Source: Herminiimonas sp. KBW02 (lineage in GTDB: Bacteria > Pseudomonadota > Gammaproteobacteria > Burkholderiales > Burkholderiaceae_D). From it: 64,000 nucleotides of DNA. The notes beneath the pieces were generated by a model that made no database searches, was not told where the DNA came from, and saw nothing but the letters and a program-made list of their open reading frames with translations. How positions within the stretch are numbered: the first letter of the stretch is position 1; each line of letters begins with the position of its first letter. This document shows, in pieces, positions 1 through 7,251 of this stretch. The translations under genes and the position numbers were made by a program. The stretch lies in contig NZ_QAJP01000008.1 in assembly GCF_003852535.1 (NCBI RefSeq), positions 316,013-380,012 on the forward strand, written 5' to 3'.

Positions 1-197
1 GTATTGACCAGCCCCGGCATCAATAAACGATCGGCCATGTTGCGTACCGAAACCGCAGGATGCCGCGCGAGCAGCTCCTGGGCAGGACCGACATCGGCAA
101 TCACACCGTCCTTCACATAGACCGCGCCATCTTCGATCATAGTGTTGTGAGCATCCATGGTGAGGACGAGATCGGCCCTGATGAGTTCATTAGTCAT
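1..197 (-). CDS. Amidohydrolase (cytosine/guanine deaminase-like), N-terminal fragment
   Basis: Only about 65 N-terminal codons lie in the window; the gene runs off the left edge. The translation begins MTNELIRADLVLTMD and continues into a segment ending MPGLVN, the first small beta-sandwich and the entry to the barrel typical of metal-dependent amidohydrolases of the chlorohydrolase/cytosine deaminase/8-oxoguanine deaminase group. The metal-binding His-x-His expected just after PGLVN is outside the window. An upstream in-frame ATG at 204-206 directly abuts an AAGGA Shine-Dalgarno, so the ATG at 195-197, with nine bases of spacing, is the better start. The next gene upstream on the same strand is a nucleobase permease, which suggests uptake plus deamination of a purine or pyrimidine. 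The exact substrate cannot be told. Confidence 0.72.
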   Translation of the reverse strand, partial: MTNELIRADLVLTMDAHNTMIEDGAVYVKDGVIADVGPAQELLARHPAVSVRNMADRLLMPGLVN

Positions 198-243
198 CTT
201 ATTCATTCCTTTTTTGTTGGTTATTTTTTGCTTGTTTGTTCAT

Positions 244-1623
244 TCAGCTGTCGCTCAAGGCTGCCGTACGGGCGGCCACTACTTCCGCCTCATCGTTCCT
301 GCCGAGCCCGTTGAACAGAATATTGAGCATGAGTGCACTGCAAACGCTCAGGACAATCCCGCTTTCGGTAAAGACCCGGCTCCAGTCAGGTAAATGGTGA
401 AAGTAACGCGGCGCAACCATAGGGATCATGCCTATACCCACACTGGTGGCCACAATCAAAAGGTTGTAACGCGAACGTTCGAAATCGACGGTAGAAAGAA
501 TACGTACACCCATCAGCATGACCATGCCGAACATCACCATACCGGCGGCACCGAGTACATACTGCGGCGTGGAAGCAACGATGTAGGCCATCTTGGGAAA
601 TAGCCCCAAGCCGATCAGAATCAGCGCGCCGGCCATACACACATAGCGACTCTTGACACCGGTCATGGTCACCAGGCCGATGTTTTGCGAGAAAGATGTA
701 TACGGAAAGGCATTGAACACGCCGCCGAGAACGGCACCCAGGCCATCCGAACGCAACCCGCGTACCAGGCTTTGACGTGTAGTCGGACGGTCAACCATCT
801 TGCCCAGCGCGAGAAACATTCCGGTCGATTCGACCATGGTGACCAACATCACCAGGCACATGGAAATAATCGCGACTATGTCGAATTTCGGCATACCAAA
901 CGCGAACGGCGTAATCATCGAGAACCACGGAGTCTCATGTATGCCGTCAAGCACGATATCACCGCGAAAGAAGGCAATGAAGAAACCAACCAGGACGCCC
1001 AACAGCACCGCAATATTAGCAATGAATCCTTTTGCGTAACGGTTGATACCCAGGATAAGGATCAACTGTAAAAGTGAAATTGCCAGGTAAACCGGATTGC
1101 CATAATCGGGATTGGGGCTACCATCGGCCAATACCGGCTGCCCTCCTGCTGACCAGTCGATACCGACACGCATCAGACTAATACCGATCACCAAAAGCAC
1201 GGTACCGGTCACCAACGGCGGAAAAAAACGCAGCAAACGCCCCATGACCGGAGCGAACAGAATACCGAACAGGCCGGATACGATAATTGCACCGTACACC
1301 CCTTGCAGCCCCAGATTCGGGTTCACGCCTATCGCGATCATTGGTGTGACCGAAGCGAAGGTCACGCCCATCATGATGGGCAGTCGTATGCCAAAAAATC
1401 GATTCCCTGCACATTGCACGAGTGTCGCCAGGCCTGCAGCAAACAAGTCGGCATTGATGATCAGGGTTAATTGGTCCTTTGGAAGTTGCAGTGCCGCACC
1501 AAGTATCAGGGGTACGATGATGCAGGCTGAATACATCACGAGTACATGTTGCAAACCATAAGTGCCTAGCTGGCCTAATGGCAGCATCTCATCAACTACA
1601 TGAACGTCCTTTTCCTTGCTCAT
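244..1623 (-). CDS. NCS2-family nucleobase (xanthine/uracil/urate) permease
   Basis: About 459 residues and very hydrophobic throughout, consistent with the 14 membrane segments of the nucleobase:cation symporter-2 family in the inner membrane. Family marks visible are the TM1 sequence LGTYGLQH (His near residue 26) and the TM10 signature QNIGLVTMTG near residue 314, which binds substrate in characterised xanthine/urate carriers. An ATG at 1627-1629 is fused to the AAGGAG ribosome-binding site, so the ATG at 1621-1623 is preferred. The gene lies 47 bases upstream of the amidohydrolase start on the same strand, so the two probably form one operon for purine or pyrimidine salvage. Substrate choice within the family is not resolved. 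Confidence 0.9.
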   Translation of the reverse strand: MSKEKDVHVVDEMLPLGQLGTYGLQHVLVMYSACIIVPLILGAALQLPKDQLTLIINADLFAAGLATLVQCAGNRFFGIRLPIMMGVTFASVTPMIAIGVNPNLGLQGVYGAIIVSGLFGILFAPVMGRLLRFFPPLVTGTVLLVIGISLMRVGIDWSAGGQPVLADGSPNPDYGNPVYLAISLLQLILILGINRYAKGFIANIAVLLGVLVGFFIAFFRGDIVLDGIHETPWFSMITPFAFGMPKFDIVAIISMCLVMLVTMVESTGMFLALGKMVDRPTTRQSLVRGLRSDGLGAVLGGVFNAFPYTSFSQNIGLVTMTGVKSRYVCMAGALILIGLGLFPKMAYIVASTPQYVLGAAGMVMFGMVMLMGVRILSTVDFERSRYNLLIVATSVGIGMIPMVAPRYFHHLPDWSRVFTESGIVLSVCSALMLNILFNGLGRNDEAEVVAARTAALSDS

Positions 1624-1772
1624 TTGCATCTCCTTTTTTCGTATAGATACGAAACCCGGGCGGCAGCGATTGCCGCCTCTGGTAGCGCTTGGCTATTTGT
1701 TCCTTCTGGCGGGAACAATTAGCTGATCGGCCCCGTTGATCTGTCGTCAATATCCGGGGACACGCCATCATC

Positions 1773-1821
1773 TATCGAAAGGAATCGATAATAAAATCAG
1801 TTACTATCGCTTTGATCGATA
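1773..1821. promoter_or_regulatory. Two tandem TATCG-N7/8-CGATA inverted repeats, candidate LysR operator
   Basis: TATCG (1773-1777) with CGATA (1786-1790), and TATCG (1805-1809) with CGATA (1817-1821), sit 20 to 65 bases upstream of the LysR start. The two centres are about 31 bases apart, close to three helical turns. This geometry suits a LysR-type tetramer. The repeats are read directly; that they bind the neighbouring regulator is inference. Confidence 0.45.
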
Positions 1822-1839
1822 AGTAAATCAGGGGAGACA

Positions 1840-2754
1840 ATGCGATTTTCTTTAGAACAACTTGAGACGTTTTTACTGGTGGCGGAAACCGGGTCTTTCT
1901 CTGCCACTGCAAGGAAACTCGGTAAAACACAGTCGACTGTCAGTGCCGCGATCGCGAATATCGAAATTGATATGAACCTGTCCCTGTTCGATCGCACAAC
2001 GCGCAAGCCAACACTCACGGCAGCCGGAAGTAAATTGCTGATTGAAGCCGAAGCGGTCATGGAGCGCTGCATCGCATTGGAGGCGCATGCAGATAGCCTG
2101 AGTGACAGCAACCCGGCAGAACTCAGATTGGCAATCGAGATCCCGTACAACACGGTCATGCCGGTACTAAGCGCTTTTGAAGCAGAGTTTCCTTTTATCG
2201 ACCTGACTATTCGCAATCCTGTTTATGGTGATGTCAGCGAACTGGTACTCAAGGGAGAGGCAGAACTGGGCATTGCTTTTGCCCAACCAGGCTACCCCAG
2301 CGAGTTGAACTTCACCCAGTTGGGCAGGCTCGTCATGGTACACATCACTCATCCTGATCATCCTCTGGCCAAGTTGAAAAAAGTTAGTTTTAGTGATCTG
2401 CACATACACCGTCATCTCGCCTTCAGCGCGCATGCCAACAAGCTCCCTACCACCGAATACCTGAGGGCCACAAAAGTATGGCAAGCAGAAAGCTATCTGG
2501 CCTTGATAGAAATGGTGCGCGCCTGCCTGGGCTGGGCCACATTGCCGCGGCAATTAATCCATCGTGAATTGGAACAAGGAGAACTGGTAGAGCTGCAACT
2601 GGAAGCCTACCCATTTACGGACTGGCTTGTCGGCGTAGATCTACTGTGGCAAAAACGCCGACATCCAGCAGAGGCAGAACGATGGTTACGAGAACAATTC
2701 CAGCAAAACAAAGTGTTTGAATTCGATAACTTCGGACAGACCACCGCACGCTAA
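1840..2754 (+). CDS. LysR-family transcriptional regulator
   Basis: 304 residues, the usual length. The N-terminal winged helix-turn-helix (about residues 3-60) is typical: FLLVAETGSFSATARKLGKTQSTVSAAI followed by LFDRTTRKPTLTAAG. The rest matches a periplasmic-binding-protein-like effector domain (about 90-295). A GGGGAGAC ribosome-binding site precedes the ATG. It is divergent from the permease gene and 106 bases upstream of, and codirectional with, the tartrate/malate-type dehydrogenase. Either neighbour could be its target; two inverted repeats in front of it suggest autoregulation. The effector is unknown. Confidence 0.9.
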   Translation: MRFSLEQLETFLLVAETGSFSATARKLGKTQSTVSAAIANIEIDMNLSLFDRTTRKPTLTAAGSKLLIEAEAVMERCIALEAHADSLSDSNPAELRLAIEIPYNTVMPVLSAFEAEFPFIDLTIRNPVYGDVSELVLKGEAELGIAFAQPGYPSELNFTQLGRLVMVHITHPDHPLAKLKKVSFSDLHIHRHLAFSAHANKLPTTEYLRATKVWQAESYLALIEMVRACLGWATLPRQLIHRELEQGELVELQLEAYPFTDWLVGVDLLWQKRRHPAEAERWLREQFQQNKVFEFDNFGQTTAR

Positions 2755-2860
2755 AAGGCAGTACAACTTCCCATTACTATCCGTTTGATCCGGCATGAAT
2801 CCAATTTAAAATTTCCAACAGCATTCCTTCCATCAATACAAAAACGCAAAGGTAAGCTTC

Positions 2861-3937
2861 ATGAAAAATCATAAAATTGCAGTCATCGCCGGCGACGGCA
2901 TCGGCAACGAAGTGATGCCGGAAGGTTTGCGTGTGCTGCAGGCAGCGGCACGCAAATTCAATATTGCTCTTGAGTTCACAACGATGGAATGGGCTAACTG
3001 TGAGTACTACCTCAAGCATGGACAGATGATGCCGGATGACTGGCGTCAACAGCTGGCAGGTTTTGAGGCTATTTACTTTGGTGCGGCTGGGATGCCGGCA
3101 TTGGTTCCGGATCATATTTCCTTGTGGGGCTCGCTCATCAAGTTCCGCCGTGACTTTGATCAGTACGTTAATTTGCGTCCGGTACGCCTGATGCCTGGCG
3201 TGCCTTGCCCGCTGGCGAATCGCAAACCCGGCGACATCGATTTCTATGTAGTGCGCGAGAACACAGAAGGAGAGTATTCGGCTGTAGGTGGCAAAAGTTT
3301 TGATGGCACTGAGCATGAATTCGTATCGCAGAATGCGATCTTCTCGCGTCGCGGTACTGATCGCATTCTCAAATACGCATTCGAACTGGCGCAAAGCCGA
3401 CCGAAGAAACATCTGACCTCGGCCACCAAGTCGAACGGTATTTCGATCAGCATGCCTTATTGGGACAGTCGCGTCGAAGCGATGGCGCCAGCATATCCGG
3501 ATGTGCGTTGGGACAAGTATCACATCGATATTTTGTGCGCACGTTTTGTACTTTCACCTGAACGCTTTGATGTCGTAGTCGCGTCCAATCTGTTCGGCGA
3601 TATTCTGTCCGATCTCGGGCCAGCTTGCACCGGTACCATAGGCATCGCACCATCTGCCAATCTGAACCCGGAGCGCAAGTTTCCTTCACTGTTTGAACCG
3701 GTGCATGGTTCAGCACCCGATATCTACGGCAAGAATATCGCCAACCCTATCGGTATGATCTGGTCCGGTGCGATGATGCTCGACTTCCTTGGCAATGGCG
3801 ATGCGAATTACAAGGCAGCGCACGATGCCATCATGCACGCGATAGAAACGGTACTGGTGCAAGGCCCGAATACGCCCGATCTAGGCGGCAACGGCAATAC
3901 GTCCGATGTTGGAAAAGCGATTGCTGCAGCAATCTGA
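2861..3937 (+). CDS. Tartrate dehydrogenase / D-malate dehydrogenase (decarboxylating)
   Basis: 358 residues of the isocitrate/isopropylmalate dehydrogenase fold, beginning IAVIAGDGIGNEVMPEG. The NAD-binding and metal region NLFGDILSDLGPACTGTIG lies near residues 247-265, and EPVHGSAPDI is near residue 280. Residues around 120-150 (RPVRLMPGV, then FYVVRENTEGEYS) are of the tartrate dehydrogenase/DmlA type rather than LeuB. The enzyme would oxidise D-malate or tartrate with NAD+ to pyruvate or oxaloglycolate in the cytoplasm. The LysR gene immediately upstream is the arrangement usual for ligand-induced dicarboxylate catabolism. Isopropylmalate as a side substrate is possible, but no leu genes are nearby. 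Confidence 0.85.
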   Translation: MKNHKIAVIAGDGIGNEVMPEGLRVLQAAARKFNIALEFTTMEWANCEYYLKHGQMMPDDWRQQLAGFEAIYFGAAGMPALVPDHISLWGSLIKFRRDFDQYVNLRPVRLMPGVPCPLANRKPGDIDFYVVRENTEGEYSAVGGKSFDGTEHEFVSQNAIFSRRGTDRILKYAFELAQSRPKKHLTSATKSNGISISMPYWDSRVEAMAPAYPDVRWDKYHIDILCARFVLSPERFDVVVASNLFGDILSDLGPACTGTIGIAPSANLNPERKFPSLFEPVHGSAPDIYGKNIANPIGMIWSGAMMLDFLGNGDANYKAAHDAIMHAIETVLVQGPNTPDLGGNGNTSDVGKAIAAAI

Positions 3938-4249
3938 TAACCCCCCCGCTCTTCAGCACCACGAATTTTCATGACGGGAGCGTCCCTCAGAATAGAACTT
4001 CGATTTTGAGAGACGCTCCCGTCATTCATACGGTTCTTACTCAGAATCCTGCGCACCCACATCCAAATTCCCATATTCATGGGATAAAAATATACCGTTA
4101 TCAGACGTTAATAGTGGAACACCCAGGAAAGTCCAGGCGATGCGTCTCATATGATGACTAACGTCAACACTTTTCTTTGAGCATGTTTCAAAAGAAGTTA
4201 TATTAAAAATACATTTGCATCTGTCAGCGTCTTTGAACGGAAATTTCCC
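3938..4249. other. Intergenic region, no gene seen
   Basis: 312 bases between the dehydrogenase and the GAF-PAS-GGDEF-EAL gene. It contains the long hairpin at 3971-4025 and then AT-rich sequence that probably carries the promoter of the downstream gene. I see no credible reading frame. Confidence 0.6.
3971..4025. terminator. Long imperfect hairpin after the dehydrogenase gene
   Basis: Arms 3971-3984 and 4012-4025 are a perfect 14-base inverted repeat (ATGACGGGAGCGTC). After one mismatch, pairing continues through 3986-3993 with 4003-4010 (one G-U), leaving a nine-base loop. It starts 34 bases after the dehydrogenase stop. No strong T-run follows, so it may be a factor-assisted terminator, an mRNA-stabilising 3' hairpin or a REP-like element. 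Confidence 0.55.
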
Positions 4250-6433
4250 ATGAAATGTCCTCCCATTCCGCCGGATGAAATTCAACGCCTGCAGGCGTTG
4301 ACCGCTTATGGTTTAAGCACCGACCGGCCCCTTCCTTCCCTTGATCCTGTGGTTCAGATTGCGTCACGCATGTTCGGCATGCCTGTCGCTGCCGTCAATA
4401 TGATAGGCAACGATCACGTGTTTTTTGCCGCCAGTTCAGGTGTTGGCGAAGTCGATATGTGCCGTGATGTTTCCTTCTGCGCGCATGCCATCTTGCGGAA
4501 CGAGGTGATGGTGATACCCGACTCGCATCTGGATGAACGCTTTCATGACAATCCACTGGTTATCGGTCCGGCCAATTTACGCTTTTACGCTGGCGTACCC
4601 TTGCTGTCACCGGACGGTTACGCACTCGGTGCCTTATGTGTGATTGATGGTCAGCCACGGGAGTTTTCAGATGAAGACTGTGAAAGATTGCGCGAGCTGG
4701 CGAAGATGGCGGTCGATCGCCTGGAACTACGCCGCATCGAATTATCAATGGAAAAAGCACGTCCTTCGTTCGAAGAATTCGCCCGCAACTCACCTACCGC
4801 CGTAGTCTGGTTTGATGAGCAGCGCAAGATCGTCAACTGGAACCAGGCCGCAGCCGCATTGCATGGTTATACGCTGGAAGAAGGCAATGGTATGTTGGCC
4901 GATGCGCTCATGCCGGAATGTGCGCATGCTTTGTTTCAGGAGCTGGTACGAGAGGCCGTGATCAAGGGGACATTTGACGGCCTGGTGATACCCGATACGA
5001 TTTATGGATTACGGAAAGATGGTACGGAGTTCCAGTTAGGCTTGTCGCTCTTTTGCTGGCAAGAGCGAGGCCAGCTGATTTTTAATGCGCACCTGCAGGA
5101 TATCTCGGCAAGAAAACGCGAAGAGGCCGAACTGCATCGTCTGGCCAATACGGATCCTCTGACCGCACTTGCCAACCGCGCCTGCCTGTATCGGGAGGTT
5201 GAACGGTTGCTTGTGCTTGGCACACCCGCCTCCGTCCTGATGCTGGACATCGATGGCTTCAAGGATATGAATGACACGCTTGGTCATGCGGTCGGCGATG
5301 CGATCCTGTGTGAAGTGGCGCGCCGGCTTGAGTCCGTCATCGGCAAAACCGGTCTGGCTGCACGGATAGGTTGTGATGAGTTCGCCGTATTGCTGCCGGA
5401 AACGAGCGATTCGACATGGGTGCAGTGCATGGCGCAGGCCATCATCGATCATATCAGCACCGTTCTCCTGATCGAGGATCACTCCATACGCGTGACAGCC
5501 AGTTGCGGTTTCGCCACCGCTCCCGAGCATGCGGAAGAAGCGCTGGAGTTGATCAGCAATGCTGATTTGGCCCTGTTCCAGGCAAAACGTCTGGGTGGTG
5601 CGCAAACCTTCATGTATGTGAATCACTTGCGCATGGAAGCCGTAGCGCGTCATCTATACGGACTGGAACTGCAACGCGCCTTGCATCAAAGTGAGTTCGT
5701 GCTGTTTTACCAGCCGCAGATCCGCCTCTCCGATAATTCACTGGCTGGGGCCGAGGCTTTGCTGCGATGGCGCCATCCCGAACGCGGCATGCTGTCACCA
5801 GCCGCCTTCCTGCCTGCATTGCAAAGCGGCCCTCTGGCTGCAACGGTCGGTACCTGGGTGCTGAATGAAGCCTGTGCTCAGGCCGCCGAATGGATGCGAT
5901 TTGGCGTCCGTGATTTCCGTATGGGCGTTAACTTATTTGGTGCGCAATTCCGGATGGATGACCTGGCCAGTCGGGTGATCACCGCGCTGGAAAGACATGG
6001 CCTGCCACCGGAGGCACTGGAACTGGAAATTACCGAAGACATCGTGCTCGATCATGATGATCTGGTACTTGAATCACTGCAGCTCTTGCGCAATAAAGGC
6101 GTAGGCGTCGCGTTTGATGATTTCGGCACCGGGTACGCATCGCTGAGTTTGCTCAAGCGCTACCCGCTTAGCCGTATCAAGATTGATCGCTCGTTCGTAC
6201 AGGGCATGATCGCTTCGCCGCAAGATAAGACCGTGATCGCGGCAGTGCTCGATATGGCGGATGCATTTAAACTCGAAACGATTGCCGAAGGCATAGAAAC
6301 TGAAGAACAACGTTCAGCCTTGCTCGCAATCGGCTGTGCGGAAGGACAAGGTTATCTGTTTTCACGGCCGCTGCCTGCTACCGAGTTTGCCGAGATTTAC
6401 GATATAGCGGGCCCGCTGCAACAGCGGGCTTAA
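4250..6433 (+). CDS. GAF-PAS-GGDEF-EAL protein, probable cyclic-di-GMP phosphodiesterase
   Basis: 727 residues with no membrane segment. Order: GAF domain (about 20-165), PAS (about 175-290, ending in the PAC-like QDISARKREEAE), GGDEF (about 300-455) and EAL (about 470-715). The signature GGDEF loop reads GCDEF near residue 375, replacing the second glycine, so diguanylate cyclase activity is doubtful. The EAL domain keeps EALLRW (near 501), ELEITED, DDFGTGYASL, the IKIDRSF lysine and AEGIETEEQ, so phosphodiesterase activity is likely. GTP binding to the degenerate GGDEF could control the EAL domain, as in some relatives. The stop overlaps that of the convergent pseudouridine synthase gene by four bases. 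Confidence 0.9.
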   Translation: MKCPPIPPDEIQRLQALTAYGLSTDRPLPSLDPVVQIASRMFGMPVAAVNMIGNDHVFFAASSGVGEVDMCRDVSFCAHAILRNEVMVIPDSHLDERFHDNPLVIGPANLRFYAGVPLLSPDGYALGALCVIDGQPREFSDEDCERLRELAKMAVDRLELRRIELSMEKARPSFEEFARNSPTAVVWFDEQRKIVNWNQAAAALHGYTLEEGNGMLADALMPECAHALFQELVREAVIKGTFDGLVIPDTIYGLRKDGTEFQLGLSLFCWQERGQLIFNAHLQDISARKREEAELHRLANTDPLTALANRACLYREVERLLVLGTPASVLMLDIDGFKDMNDTLGHAVGDAILCEVARRLESVIGKTGLAARIGCDEFAVLLPETSDSTWVQCMAQAIIDHISTVLLIEDHSIRVTASCGFATAPEHAEEALELISNADLALFQAKRLGGAQTFMYVNHLRMEAVARHLYGLELQRALHQSEFVLFYQPQIRLSDNSLAGAEALLRWRHPERGMLSPAAFLPALQSGPLAATVGTWVLNEACAQAAEWMRFGVRDFRMGVNLFGAQFRMDDLASRVITALERHGLPPEALELEITEDIVLDHDDLVLESLQLLRNKGVGVAFDDFGTGYASLSLLKRYPLSRIKIDRSFVQGMIASPQDKTVIAAVLDMADAFKLETIAEGIETEEQRSALLAIGCAEGQGYLFSRPLPATEFAEIYDIAGPLQQRA

Positions 6434-7095
6434 AACGGACATGCGCTGATACCGCGCATGCGTTCTCCGCTGAGCGGATGATCAAACTCCAGCGTCATCG
6501 CATGGAGCAATAGCCGGCTCGCCATATGCGCACTCTCAGGCGTACCGTAGAGATCGCATCCGAGTATCGGATGCCCTATTCCCGCACTGTGGATGCGTAA
6601 TTGATGAGTGCGCCCTGTATGCGGCGTGAACAGGACACGCGTCGTGTCTGCCTGTCTGTCCAGCACTTCGTAATGACTACTGGCTGGTTTTCCGGTGTTG
6701 AAGCACACCTTCAATTTCGGAAAGTTGACCGGATCTTTAGCGATGGGTAATTCGATGTCGCCACTATCGGCAGTCATGTGTCCGGCTAATACTGCCTGAT
6801 AGGTTTTGTTGACAGTACGTAACTGGAACTGGCGGTTGATGTGAGCGGCAGCGATTTTGTTCAGCGCGACTACCAGCAAACCCGAAGTGCCCAGATCCAG
6901 TCTGTGTATCATCAACGCACCCGGGAATTGCTGTACCAGACGATAATGTACTGAGTCCAGGTTCAATGGATTCTTCCCCGACAGTGTCAGCAAACCGCTG
7001 GGTTTATTGATCAGCAAGATAGTCTCATCCTGGTAGATGATTTCTATTTCATCTACGCATGGTGGTGCGACAAAGTTATCTGTGCTGACGGACAT
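6430..7095 (-). CDS. rluA: RluA-family pseudouridine synthase
   Basis: 221 residues, close to the length of E. coli RluA (about 219), and without an S4 domain. The catalytic motif HRLDLGTSG places the nucleophilic Asp at residue 67. Other family blocks are IIYQDETILLINKPSGLL near the N-terminus and TGRTHQLRIH near residue 160. It would isomerise uridine in 23S rRNA and/or tRNA. The RluA assignment rather than another family member rests on length and lack of an S4 domain, so exact target sites are inferred. The Shine-Dalgarno before this ATG is weak. The gene converges on the preceding gene with overlapping stops. Confidence 0.82.
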   Translation of the reverse strand: MSVSTDNFVAPPCVDEIEIIYQDETILLINKPSGLLTLSGKNPLNLDSVHYRLVQQFPGALMIHRLDLGTSGLLVVALNKIAAAHINRQFQLRTVNKTYQAVLAGHMTADSGDIELPIAKDPVNFPKLKVCFNTGKPASSHYEVLDRQADTTRVLFTPHTGRTHQLRIHSAGIGHPILGCDLYGTPESAHMASRLLLHAMTLEFDHPLSGERMRGISACPF

Positions 7096-7214
7096 TATTG
7101 GGAAACCATCTCTGATTTAAGTACGCTGGAACCCGGCTATTGCATATGGTTCATGCAACAGTCAGGCCTTACCAGCGCACATCTTACAGAAGATATCCGT
7201 AAGCACCGTCATTC

Positions 7215-7235
7215 CGGGTGAAATGTACTCACCCG
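7215..7235. terminator. Short hairpin downstream of the TonB receptor gene
   Basis: Arms CGGGTGA (7215-7221) and TCACCCG (7229-7235) with a seven-base loop lie just past the receptor stop on the minus strand. No U-tract is visible, so it is only a weak terminator candidate. Confidence 0.3.
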
Positions 7236-7251
7236 CAACTGTGTCAGCGAT

